From contig WASS01000029.1 in assembly GCA_009712635.1 (NCBI GenBank), positions 62,001 to 126,000 on the forward strand: DNA of 64,000 nt. Direction: 5' to 3'. The position numbers and the translations under genes were made by a program. Positions within the stretch are counted from its first letter, which is position 1. Every line of letters starts with the position of its first letter. Shown in pieces: positions 1-8,092 of this stretch. The notes below the pieces were generated by a model, which worked only from the letters and a program-made list of their open reading frames with translations, was not told where the DNA came from and did no database searches. The stretch is from Hungatella sp. GTDB taxonomy: Bacteria > Bacillota > Clostridia > Lachnospirales > Lachnospiraceae.

Positions 1-459
1 TGTTTCTATTTTGATCATTAATTCTTCCAGCTCTTCCAGATTTACTGAAATGGGACCGGTGGAGAAACCCGATCCGTCCTTTAAGATATTAATGTCATCA
101 CGGGCGGCATAATCAGCAAATTCTCGTAAGAGAGCAGCCGAAAACTGAGCAAACAGATTCAAATAGACATCTCCACGGTTTTCTTCCAACAGCCGTGAAA
201 TGTCCTGAGCGGGGGGGCTGGCCATAGCATAGACCTTTTCTATCACTGCCCTTACAGGCCGTTCCTCCGCTATGCGCAGCACACCATTTTCCACCATCTT
301 ACCCAGGTGCCGGTACAGGGTGGCTTGAGGAATGTCCGCCAGAGTCTTTGCCAACTGTTTGGCAGTGGTAGTTTCTTTTTCTGTAATCTCTATAATGATT
401 CTGCTGTCAATCGGGTCTACAAAGCAGGATATCAGAGCGTTCATTGTTTTATGGTTCAT
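1..459 (-). CDS. ArsR-like winged-HTH transcriptional regulator (3' end outside window)
   Basis: The 153 visible codons read without a stop to the window edge, so the C-terminus is missing. Residues about 15-75 look like a winged helix-turn-helix: a segment ending in QATLYRHLGKMVENGVL is typical of ArsR/HTH_20-type DNA-recognition helices, followed by a wing. The remainder is a helical region that may bind a ligand or mediate dimerisation. The start is the ATG whose complement is 457-459, with GGAGG a few bases upstream. A palindromic stretch at 490-530 covers the likely promoter, suggesting autoregulation. The target is unknown; the divergently placed beta-helix gene is one candidate. The family assignment is by motif only. 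Confidence 0.75.
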   Translation of the reverse strand, partial: MNHKTMNALISCFVDPIDSRIIIEITEKETTTAKQLAKTLADIPQATLYRHLGKMVENGVLRIAEERPVRAVIEKVYAMASPPAQDISRLLEENRGDVYLNLFAQFSAALLREFADYAARDDINILKDGSGFSTGPISVNLEELEELMIKIET

Positions 460-489
460 GTTGTGCCTCCTAATGTTGTCAGCTTTAAT

Positions 490-530
490 AATATTATCAT
501 ATTAATAACGTTATCACAACTGATAATATT
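490..530 (-). promoter_or_regulatory. Putative promoter and nested operator of the HTH regulator
   Basis: On the minus strand a TTGTGA box (complement of 514-519) lies 17 bp from TAATAT (complement of 491-496). The same stretch is a nested dyad centred near 510: AATATTATC at 490-498 mirrors GATAATATT at 522-530, and the perfect palindrome ATAACGTTAT (505-514) sits in the middle. A repressor site over its own promoter is the simplest reading. This is inferred from sequence only. Confidence 0.45.
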
Positions 531-752
531 TGGGCATAAAAGTATTTATGAATGTTCCGGGTATAACAGGAAGCCAGAATCTGCTTATCATAAATTATTC
601 TAACAAATCTCGAATAATTAATACTTTCCAGCGGTCCCCCATTACTTGTAAGGGCGCATATTCTGATTGGGCCCCAAAGTGAACTCACCGCGATAAATCC
701 ACCGGCATATAATAATTATACCCTTAAATAAGGTTAGAGGAGGCAGGGAGAG

Positions 753-1706
753 ATGGCGGTGCATAATGTTACTCCGCTTACAAACATTACTGAATTCATT
801 GGTTCGGATGAAGTGCAGCCCGGTGATGTTCTGCTGCTGGCAGACGGTGTTTACCAACAAATGATGATTGTCCCAAAAGATTATATACGCATTGTAGCGA
901 ATGGTAAAAATGTCATCTTTGATGGAAACAACACGCTGACATTTGGCGTGGTGTTTTTTAGTATTATGGGGGTGGAAGTCCGGGGAGTGAAGTTTAAAAA
1001 TCATGTATCTTCTTCAATCCTGGTCTTTGGCGGTTCAAAAAACAGAGTCATCAGCAATTGTGCGGAGAGAAGTAATGTGGGAATTGAGGTATTTTCTTCA
1101 GACGGAAATTTAATCTACCACAATACTGTTAAAAACGTAAACACAGATGGAATTAAGCTGTATAATGCGAGCACGGGCAACTTTTTACTGGAAAATAAAA
1201 TTTCGGGCAGCGGTGGCAATGGAATCAACTGTTTTTTACCTGCAGATGCCGATAATACATTCGTTGGTAATGTCACCCGAAAAAATGCTGGAAATGGTTT
1301 TGAAATACTTGGTTCAACCTGCTGTATATTTAAGAATTGCTCCATTGCCAATGCAGGAGAGGGGTTCCTTATATCAGACGGTTCAGACACGGTTGCACTG
1401 CAGAACGAGGCGGTGGGCAATTCTATGAGTGGTATTCGTACGTTGAGCAGCAATTCTTTTATAAGCAGGAATCAAATTGAACAAAACAAGGGAGCTGGAG
1501 TAGAAGTCAATTCGAGCTTCAGCAGCATTGAACAAAATGATATCCAGTTCAACCTGAAATATGGGCTGGCTGCCTACGATGATTCCAGATATAATCTGTT
1601 TTTGCGAAATTTCCTTGTGTGCAATGAACCGGCAAACATATTCAATCGCGGCGAAGGTAATAATTTTGTCCAAAATGTGGAGGAAGAGCCCGCAATGTAT
1701 AAGTAG
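753..1706 (+). CDS. Right-handed parallel beta-helix repeat protein
   Basis: This 317-residue protein is almost entirely short repeats with Asn/Gly turns (such as NRVISN, NLIYHN, NNFVQN), the pattern of right-handed parallel beta-helix (NosD/pectate-lyase-like) proteins. The N-terminus resembles the cap of polysaccharide-lyase-like helices (DVLLLADGVY, then IVANGKNVIFDG). No signal peptide or transmembrane segment is visible, so it may be cytoplasmic, and no catalytic residues can be assigned. The start has GAGGAGG at 737-743, about nine bases upstream. It stands alone between the HTH regulator and the convergent hydrolase gene. Enzymatic versus structural role is open. Confidence 0.7.
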   Translation: MAVHNVTPLTNITEFIGSDEVQPGDVLLLADGVYQQMMIVPKDYIRIVANGKNVIFDGNNTLTFGVVFFSIMGVEVRGVKFKNHVSSSILVFGGSKNRVISNCAERSNVGIEVFSSDGNLIYHNTVKNVNTDGIKLYNASTGNFLLENKISGSGGNGINCFLPADADNTFVGNVTRKNAGNGFEILGSTCCIFKNCSIANAGEGFLISDGSDTVALQNEAVGNSMSGIRTLSSNSFISRNQIEQNKGAGVEVNSSFSSIEQNDIQFNLKYGLAAYDDSRYNLFLRNFLVCNEPANIFNRGEGNNFVQNVEEEPAMYK

Positions 1707-1776
1707 CTGTAAAGTAAATGCTTTAAAATGAGGCTTGAATGACAGATCTATAAATTCAAATTAAAAATGTAGATAT

Positions 1777-1848
1777 ATGAAAGGCACGGAAATTGATATG
1801 CCCCTGTCAGATAGACTAGGGGGGCATATCAATTTCCGTGCCTTTCAT
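1777..1848. terminator. 28-bp perfect inverted repeat between convergent genes
   Basis: Arms at 1777-1804 and 1821-1848 are perfectly complementary over 28 bp with a 16-nt loop. The hairpin lies between the 3' ends of the beta-helix gene and the convergent hydrolase gene, so it could end transcription in both directions. There is no clean U-tract on either side, and the stem is about twice the usual terminator length, so a terminator role is uncertain. Confidence 0.5.
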
Positions 1849-1903
1849 TTGTTATTCAATACATTTTCTTTTTATAGCGTGGAAGTAAGTGAGGGGGGGA
1901 TAA

Positions 1904-2770
1904 TTAATACTGCTTACCCCAAAACTTATGCAGCAACAAGAAATATTCTTCACGGCAGTTTATAATTGTAACGTGACCGCCTGTTTTAAAATGATACTCA
2001 TTGGCGTTAGGGCAGAGTTCCAGCATCTCTTTGCGCTGCATTGGGTTGGCCAAATTATCAGTTTCACTATCCACTATCAGAATATCCTTCGGTCTATTTA
2101 TGTACGGTTCAGAAGTAAATATGTGGTTAAATAGAAAATCTTCCATACAGTCTGCCATGGTGTAAAAATCCTGCCTGGTTATTCTTTTGAAATCCTCTTT
2201 GCAAAGTGCAATTAATTTATTTGTATCTGTTCTTCCAGATTGCAGCCGCAGTTTTGGGCAAAACGTTCTGCCCAGTCCATATGTTAATGCAGAAACAGGC
2301 AGCACTTTAAGTATTTTACGCATTTTGCTGTAAATCCTGACCTCTGACGCATTCGTGGTGTTGACATCACTTGGTTTCATGGATGTCAAGCTGTGGGAGA
2401 ATACAATTTTATCAGCTATATCGGGGTACTGCTTTATGAGGTTTTGAAGGTATACACCACCATTGGAATTGCCGATCACATTGCATTTTGATACCTGTTC
2501 GGCATCCAAAACGGCTTTGAGACCTTTAGCCGTGTCTGCAAACGTATGCATAGGTGGAACCGAAAGCGCTATTGTTATAAATTCTTCCCGAAACTCCTCG
2601 GCCAGCGGGAGCCCAAGCAAGTGTCCCGTAATATTTGAAAGTATAGCAAGCAAAAAGTGCTTTCCATTCCCGCTAACCGTGTATCTCCAACGGTTACCAT
2701 CTAATGTCAGAACCTTTTCCACTACCGTAAAATTTTCAAAATCGTATTTTTTTATTATAGAAATGCTCAT
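1904..2770 (-). CDS. Alpha/beta-fold hydrolase
   Basis: A 288-residue protein with an alpha/beta-hydrolase layout. The nucleophile elbow reads GNSNGG around residue 100 (a G-x-S-x-G motif), and a late GGHVT supplies a plausible catalytic His. An Asp in the DSETDN segment near residue 235 is a candidate acid. There is no signal peptide, so it is cytoplasmic; the substrate cannot be told. Its ATG overlaps the stop of the upstream TetR remnant by four bases, so the two formed a TetR-hydrolase operon. Because the TetR gene has lost its 5' end and promoter region, expression of this gene is uncertain. Confidence 0.8.
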   Translation of the reverse strand: MSISIIKKYDFENFTVVEKVLTLDGNRWRYTVSGNGKHFLLAILSNITGHLLGLPLAEEFREEFITIALSVPPMHTFADTAKGLKAVLDAEQVSKCNVIGNSNGGVYLQNLIKQYPDIADKIVFSHSLTSMKPSDVNTTNASEVRIYSKMRKILKVLPVSALTYGLGRTFCPKLRLQSGRTDTNKLIALCKEDFKRITRQDFYTMADCMEDFLFNHIFTSEPYINRPKDILIVDSETDNLANPMQRKEMLELCPNANEYHFKTGGHVTIINCREEYFLLLHKFWGKQY

Positions 2771-3236
2771 TGTCTCCCCTCACTTTCATGGTACAGTTGC
2801 CACATGAGTTTTTCCACTTCCAAAAACTCATTTTCGATTATTAATTCATCAATCTGTCCGGTGGTGGCAAGTATGTTTAAACCATGTAACATTATATAAA
2901 TTCGGTGGCTTAACAGTGTAACATGCCCTTTATTTTTGTAAACCTTTTTAAGTATTGTGCTTATTGCATTTATTGTGTTCAAATAGGCTTCTTTCATTTT
3001 CTCTTTTCTTATATCTGCGGGAAAACTGAAAAAGTACGGGTAAAATATACAGTTTAGTGTGTTTTCAAAATTCATCATGTCACCTTTTTCAAGCTTGTAA
3101 TATAAGCGAAAAGCTTCTACCAAACTTTCAATGTCCTTCACTTCGGAAAATATCCCCCATACGTCATCGGTTTCGTTCTCAACAATGTCTAAAAAGATTT
3201 CTTCCACGGAATGATAGTGGTAATAAAGCCCCCCCC
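2767..3236 (-). pseudogene. TetR-family regulator remnant lacking the DNA-binding N-terminus
   Basis: Read on the minus strand, the frame begins inside the end of a TetR helix-turn-helix: GGLYYHYHSVEEIF matches the recognition helix and following segment (usual form: lYyHFksKeeL). It then continues as an intact ligand-binding-type domain of about 155 residues. Roughly the first 40 residues, including most of the HTH, are absent. The break falls at a run of eight C on the plus strand (3229-3236), beyond which the sequence belongs to a flavin-reductase gene in the opposite direction. The longest frame starts at 3255 but has no ribosome binding site or HTH. It is almost certainly non-functional as a repressor. 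Confidence 0.75.
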
Positions 3237-3707
3237 AATGAAAAGGAAATATCAATCTGCATTAGTTCAGAACGTAAGACGTTAAACAATATTATGTTGC
3301 ATGGTGAATTTACCGTTAGCATGGCAGATGCGTCTTTTGTGGAGGCATGTGATTATGTTGGGATTGAAACTGCAAATAAGGTTCCAGATAAATTTGCAAG
3401 AGCTGGATTTCATGCTGTGAAGGCGGATTTTGTGGATGCCCCCCTGATTGAGGAACTTCCATTTGCGTTAGAGTGTAAAGTAAAAAGTTATGATGAAAAA
3501 GAATGGCGTATGATTGCTGAAATCGTGAACATCAGTGTTGATGAGAATATATTGGATGAGAAAGGTGTTGTCAGCCTGGATAAATTTAGTCCGCTTGTAT
3601 TTGACTGGATGAGTAAGAATTACCATAAAATCGGAGATAAATCGGGAAATGCCTTTCGGGATGGACTGAGTATTAAAAAATGTAGTTCAGGCATTAACGC
3701 TTGTTGA
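3237..3707 (+). pseudogene. Flavin reductase-like protein remnant lacking the N-terminus
   Basis: From 3237 the frame reads as the last three quarters of a flavin-reductase-domain (DIM6/NTAB-type FMN-binding) protein. Recognisable stretches are EISICISSERKTLNNI, FTVSMAD, CDYVGIETANKVPDKF and ALECKVKSYD. The normal first ~45 residues, including the FMN-contacting N-terminal strand, are missing, and there is no start codon with a ribosome binding site at the junction. The upstream flank is the TetR remnant in the opposite orientation. TetR and flavin-reductase genes often sit divergently, so a single deletion that removed the shared promoter and both 5' ends explains both fragments. It ends ahead of a good terminator. 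Confidence 0.75.
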
Positions 3708-3754
3708 TAAAATTATATCTTATAGAAACGGGATCCTTGATAAATAAAGGGCAT

Positions 3755-3789
3755 AAGGTACATTTTCATTTTGGAAATGTACCTTTTTT
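3755..3789 (+). terminator. Rho-independent terminator after the flavin reductase remnant
   Basis: An 11-bp stem (3755-3765 with 3775-3785) and a 9-nt loop run into six T residues at 3784-3789, a standard intrinsic terminator. Confidence 0.8.
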
Positions 3790-3950
3790 AGTATGCCTGC
3801 AGATAACAAGGGAATTCTCCGTAGTGAAACGTATGTAAGAGCGGGTGGCAATCCTTATTATTGGTAAATTATGGAAGAAATGTATCGAAGTTCTATAATT
3901 GTAAAAGGTTATAAGAATTTATTGCATAATTTTTACAATTACAATATAAT

Positions 3951-4000
3951 AGATTTGTAGATAATTGTAGTATTTTGTAGATATTTGCAGTAATTTGTAA
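3951..4000 (+). repeat. Five tandem 10-bp repeats, consensus near WTAWTTTGTAG
   Basis: TTGTAG recurs at exactly 10-bp steps: 3955, 3965, 3975, then TTGCAG at 3985 and TTGTAA at 3995. The rest of each unit is A/T. Helically phased repeats of this kind suit a regulator that binds one face of the DNA, or intrinsically curved DNA. They lie about 200 bp upstream of the chemoreceptor gene. The rest of 3790-4200 is AT-rich; an open frame at 4009-4170 is not convincing as a gene. Confidence 0.6.
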
Positions 4001-4200
4001 ATAATGAAGTGACTTATATTGTAGTTCCAGGTTTGTTATTTCTTCTCTCTACCTTTGAAAAATATGAATTGTTGGATGTAAGTTTGAAAGGAGGTTTCAT
4101 ACATATTAATTCAGGAAGAGAAAAGTTAACAAAAAATAATACCAAAGATAAAATTATTAGAAGATATTGAACACTTACTTTATTGAAAGGAATGATTATA

Positions 4201-6330
4201 ATGATGAAAAAAATGAACTTCAGTTTGAAGGTAAAGCTTAGTATAATTATTTTGTTATTTTCATTGTGTCCATTAATCTTGGTTTCTGCAATATTTATTA
4301 ATTTTACGAGTAATAGTATAATGTCTGAACAGGAAAGAGCATCCAATAAGCAGCTTGAGATGTTTAATAGTAATATTGATTCAATCATTGAAGAATTAAT
4401 GAATAATACAAGTGGTTTTGCAAATGAAGCGATAATAAAACAGGCAGATGAGTCTCTGACAAGTTATGTAAATAACAATGGAAAAACTCAAATGACGCCT
4501 AGTAAAAATGGAAAAGTGGAACAGGAAATTTTCCAGAGATTTAAAGAATTTGGAGAAACACATCCTAATTATCAATATGTCTATATGGGTGTGGAATCGG
4601 GAGGATATGTTCAATACCCGGAAGGGAATATGGAAGGCCCTTTTGATCCACGGCAGAGACCATGGTACCCCATTGCCATTAATAATCCAGATAAAGCAGT
4701 GTTAGGAGATCCTTACTACTTTGCAACGGATAATATTGTTATTTTAGGTGCTTCTCAAGCTTTGAAAGATGCCAGTGGAAAAGTGATCGGTGTTGTTGCA
4801 CTGGATATGAGTTTAGATAAGATTACAGAGATGGTTGACAAGGCAGGGAAAGATACAAAAGGACATTTTATCATTGTTGATGACAGTGGAACGATTATTG
4901 CTGATCCAAGTAACAGTGATAATAATTTTAAAAATGTATCAGATACATATGGAGGTGAATTAAGTAATCTTATTTTATCAGGTGCAGATTTCAATGAAGT
5001 GAAAGTGGATAATAAAGCTTATTTAGTCAGGTCTATAAAAAGTGAAAAGACTAATTGGCGATATGTAGCGCTTTTGGATAAGGCTGATATCCTTAGCCCC
5101 ATTACAAACTTAATTAAGTTAGAGATGATGATTATTTCCATCGTGTCACTATTAGCTATTTTCTTTGGCATATTTACAAGCCTGAAAATCTCAAAACCAA
5201 TAAAGGAAGTATCGGAAGCTGCCAATAAAATAGCTGGTGGAGATTTTTATGTGCAATTACAAACAAAAGCAAGTGGTGAAGTAGGTGAACTGATTGATTC
5301 ATTTAAAAGGATAGGCATAACTTTAGTTGATTATAAAGAGTATATTCAAGAGATAGCACATATTCTTAATCAAATTGCAGAGGGGAATTTATGCTTTGAA
5401 TTGAAACAGCAATATATAGGAGAGTTCTCAAAAATTAAAGATTCTCTTCTCAACATATCAGAGAATCTTTCCCTGACAATTGAACACGTTAAAACATCAT
5501 CAGAACAAATTGCAATGGCCGCCAATCAGGTATCATCGGGTGCACAGTCACTTGCTCAGGGAACAACGGAGCAGGCAAGCAGCATTGAGGAGTTTTCAGC
5601 AATGATAGCTGATATTTCACAGCAAATAAAGAATACTGCCAACAATGCTGATTTGGCAAACAGAGAAGTTGTATCTACTTCTGAAGAGGTTATCAATAGT
5701 AATAGTCAGATGCAGGAGATGAAACTGGCTATGAATAATATCAATGCAAAATCAGCAGAAATCAGTAAAATCATTAAAACAATTGAGGATATTGCATTTC
5801 AAACGAATATTTTGGCATTAAATGCTGCTGTTGAAGCGGCGAGAGCTGGTTCTGCCGGAAAAGGTTTTGCTGTTGTTGCGGATGAAGTCCGGAATCTGGC
5901 TCAGAAATCAGCAGATGCAGCAAAAAATACTACTATACTCATTGAAGAAACAGTACAAGCGGTTGAACGGGGATCTGAAATTGTTGAAATCACTGCGCAG
6001 TCAATGACAAATGTTGTGACAGGATCAGATCAGGTGCGAGAATTTGTTAATGATATTGCTCGTACTTCGAAGGAACAATCTGATGCAGTGTCTCAGATAT
6101 TAATAGGGGTGGAACAAATTTCTGCTGTTATTCAAAGCAATAGTGCAACTGCAGAAGAAAGTGCGGCGGCAAGTGAGGAGCTTAGTGGTCAGGCTGATTT
6201 GTTGAAGCAGAACGTGGAACAATTTCAAATCAGAAAAGATGTCAGCATTCATTTAAGTAAGTCTGTAAGGACACAGAATAATACGATACAAACAAGCCAG
6301 TATAGTATGGAGGATGAATATAAATATTAG
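4201..6330 (+). CDS. Methyl-accepting chemotaxis protein with dCache-type sensor
   Basis: A membrane chemoreceptor of about 709 residues. In order: an N-terminal transmembrane helix (about residues 10-35); a large extracellular double-Cache/PDC-like sensor, with the typical DPRQRPWYP motif near 145-155 and a second Cache half with [16 protein letters not shown]; a second transmembrane helix near 300-320; a HAMP linker; and a cytoplasmic signalling domain. Its hairpin tip reads [22 protein letters not shown], the hallmark CheA/CheW-binding region. I chose the ATG at 4201 because AAGGA lies about nine bases upstream; an in-frame TTG at 4183 is less likely. Ligand unknown. A hairpin follows at 6405-6442. 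Confidence 0.93.
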   Translation: MMKKMNFSLKVKLSIIILLFSLCPLILVSAIFINFTSNSIMSEQERASNKQLEMFNSNIDSIIEELMNNTSGFANEAIIKQADESLTSYVNNNGKTQMTPSKNGKVEQEIFQRFKEFGETHPNYQYVYMGVESGGYVQYPEGNMEGPFDPRQRPWYPIAINNPDKAVLGDPYYFATDNIVILGASQALKDASGKVIGVVALDMSLDKITEMVDKAGKDTKGHFIIVDDSGTIIADPSNSDNNFKNVSDTYGGELSNLILSGADFNEVKVDNKAYLVRSIKSEKTNWRYVALLDKADILSPITNLIKLEMMIISIVSLLAIFFGIFTSLKISKPIKEVSEAANKIAGGDFYVQLQTKASGEVGELIDSFKRIGITLVDYKEYIQEIAHILNQIAEGNLCFELKQQYIGEFSKIKDSLLNISENLSLTIEHVKTSSEQIAMAANQVSSGAQSLAQGTTEQASSIEEFSAMIADISQQIKNTANNADLANREVVSTSEEVINSNSQMQEMKLAMNNINAKSAEISKIIKTIEDIAFQTNILALNAAVEAARAGSAGKGFAVVADEVRNLAQKSADAAKNTTILIEETVQAVERGSEIVEITAQSMTNVVTGSDQVREFVNDIARTSKEQSDAVSQILIGVEQISAVIQSNSATAEESAAASEELSGQADLLKQNVEQFQIRKDVSIHLSKSVRTQNNTIQTSQYSMEDEYKY

Positions 6331-6404
6331 TAGATACAAGTGTATGTATAACCGTAAGCAAATAATAGATACCTTGGAGAAATCTCACCATCTACACTTA
6401 AACC

Positions 6405-6442
6405 ATAAGCCACAGGCATTTCATCAAATGCTTGTGGCTTAT
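6405..6442. terminator. 17-bp hairpin between convergent chemoreceptor and response-regulator genes
   Basis: Arms at 6405-6421 and 6426-6442 pair over 17 bp with one G-U pair and a 4-nt loop. It begins one base after the stop codon of the minus-strand response regulator. There is no U-tract. The arm sequence TAAGCCACAG recurs in the hairpin after the hydrogenase operon at 45093-45124. Confidence 0.55.
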
Positions 6443-6443
6443 A

Positions 6444-8063
6444 TTACTCTTTGTCCGTACGCGGATAGATGATCCTGTTTTCATGTTCTCTTGGTGATAT
6501 GCCAGTAACTTTCTTAAATACCTTGCTGAAATAATAGGGATTATCAAAGCCCAGTTTATCAGAGATGTCATACATCAGGTACTGGTGAGTGTCTATAAGC
6601 TCCATGGCATGCTGGATCTTTACCTGAGCAATATAATCAGAAAGGGTGGTGCCGGTCAGCTTTTTAAAGGTATTGCTTAAATGACCGGAACTTATATTTA
6701 AAGCTTCCGCAACATCCACAAGAGTCAGCTTTTCCATATAGTGTTCTTTGATGTAGCCTCTTGCCAGGTCCACCAGCTTATCAGAGCGGGTGGACTTTCT
6801 GTCGTTTAAAAGCCTGCAAAGCTTCTGGCAGAAGATTCGCAGCCATTCCAGTATGTCCTCCAGGCTGTTAAATTGATTGAGCTGCTCCGCAATATTGATG
6901 GTATAAGGGAAAATATCCTGATAGCTGCCATTTCCTGTTTCAAAAAAAGAATATAAATAAGTATAGATATTGATGCAGGCACTGGTCGCCTGTTCTTTCC
7001 GGGGCTTATTTTCACGAAACAGCGTGATGATGTCTTCAAAAATAGAAGCAAGCTTTTCGCTGTCATTCTGACTGATATAAGCCGCCAGATCTTTTTTAAA
7101 TACATTGATGTTGAAATTTTTTGCCTGGCTGAAATAAGAGGGCTGATCCTGGTATAATACTACCTGGGTGGAAGAATCAAAGTAATAATAATCCAGTGCG
7201 GTCTGGGCCTCTAAGAACGCTTCCGGAAGATCTGACATCGTTTCCTTTAAACGGCTTACCCCAAAAACAGCAGATAACTCAAAATAGGTTTTTAAAGCCA
7301 CACTGAATTTATGGCAGAACTCACTGATAGAGTTTTGGGAAAAAGTATCTCCTTTTAAAGAGGCAATGATGAGAAAGGTATCCTGCCGGTATTCCAGAAT
7401 TGTATCATGAAAGAAAGATCTTGCCGCGATTCCGCCTAAGATATCAATCATCTGCCTGCTTACGGAATGCAGGTCGTAGCTTCCGCCCCCTGCTTCAAAA
7501 TTTATGTGGATGGGTTTTAGGGTGAAAAGGATGACAAAAGGAGCCGGATACTGCTCCTTAAGTTCTTCGGGGATATCAGGGACTTCCTCCTGGGAAAATA
7601 AGAGACGTCTAAAAACTATCTTATCTAAGTCTTCCTGACTGTTTTCCTGACGACCTTCCCTCAGATGGTGTTTTTTATTAAGAAATAAGTCACAGGATTC
7701 TTTGGCACGTTCTAAAGCAGCGATCAGAGCCTCTTCATTTAAATCAATTTTTACCAGATAGTCAGAGGCACCCAGAGAAAGAGCTTTTTTAACCAGATGA
7801 AACTCTTCTAAGTTGGTTAATACAATAAAAGCAAAGGAACAGTTGTTTTCTTTGCATTTTTCCACCAGTTCCAGGCCGTTTAATACGGGCATACGAATAT
7901 CCGTTATAACAATATCCGGCTGAAGCTCCATAATCATGTCAAAGGCGGAAGGGCCATTGGTTGCCTTTCCGATAATGCTGCACTCATAGTTTTCCCATAT
8001 GATCAGGGAGGCGATGCCGGCCAGGATAAGTGGTTCATCGTCTATAATAATAATTCGATACAT
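6444..8063 (-). CDS. YesN-type response regulator with AraC DNA-binding domain
   Basis: A 539-residue response regulator. The receiver domain covers about residues 1-120, with the acidic pair at Asp8-Asp9, the phospho-acceptor Asp55 (in IVITDIRMP) and a conserved Lys in DYLVK. A middle region of about 270 residues follows. The C-terminal ~100 residues are an AraC-type double helix-turn-helix (SSGHLSNTFKKLTGTTLSDYI and LGFDNPYYFSKVFKKVTGISP). It is transcribed with the kinase 29 bases upstream. Systems of this pair type usually sense a carbohydrate and activate a nearby ABC transporter, here the importer at 10163-13366. The TTTATTCMG repeats at 9951-10086 are candidate binding sites. Confidence 0.93.
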   Translation of the reverse strand: MYRIIIIDDEPLILAGIASLIIWENYECSIIGKATNGPSAFDMIMELQPDIVITDIRMPVLNGLELVEKCKENNCSFAFIVLTNLEEFHLVKKALSLGASDYLVKIDLNEEALIAALERAKESCDLFLNKKHHLREGRQENSQEDLDKIVFRRLLFSQEEVPDIPEELKEQYPAPFVILFTLKPIHINFEAGGGSYDLHSVSRQMIDILGGIAARSFFHDTILEYRQDTFLIIASLKGDTFSQNSISEFCHKFSVALKTYFELSAVFGVSRLKETMSDLPEAFLEAQTALDYYYFDSSTQVVLYQDQPSYFSQAKNFNINVFKKDLAAYISQNDSEKLASIFEDIITLFRENKPRKEQATSACINIYTYLYSFFETGNGSYQDIFPYTINIAEQLNQFNSLEDILEWLRIFCQKLCRLLNDRKSTRSDKLVDLARGYIKEHYMEKLTLVDVAEALNISSGHLSNTFKKLTGTTLSDYIAQVKIQHAMELIDTHQYLMYDISDKLGFDNPYYFSKVFKKVTGISPREHENRIIYPRTDKE

Positions 8064-8092
8064 AATGTTTCACACCCCTTTGTCAGCTCATT

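Noticed and set aside
3057-3236. An N-terminal extension of the flavin-reductase frame back to an ATG at 3057.
   Set aside because: This part is the antisense of the TetR remnant and has no flavin-reductase character, so it does not restore a functional N-terminus.
4009-4170. An open frame (GTG start) of about 53 codons directly before the chemoreceptor, containing an AAAGGAGG-like stretch.
   Set aside because: No ribosome binding site before the GTG, no recognised similarity, and strongly AT-rich sequence; the AAAGGAGG lies inside the frame. It may be chance or a decayed fragment.
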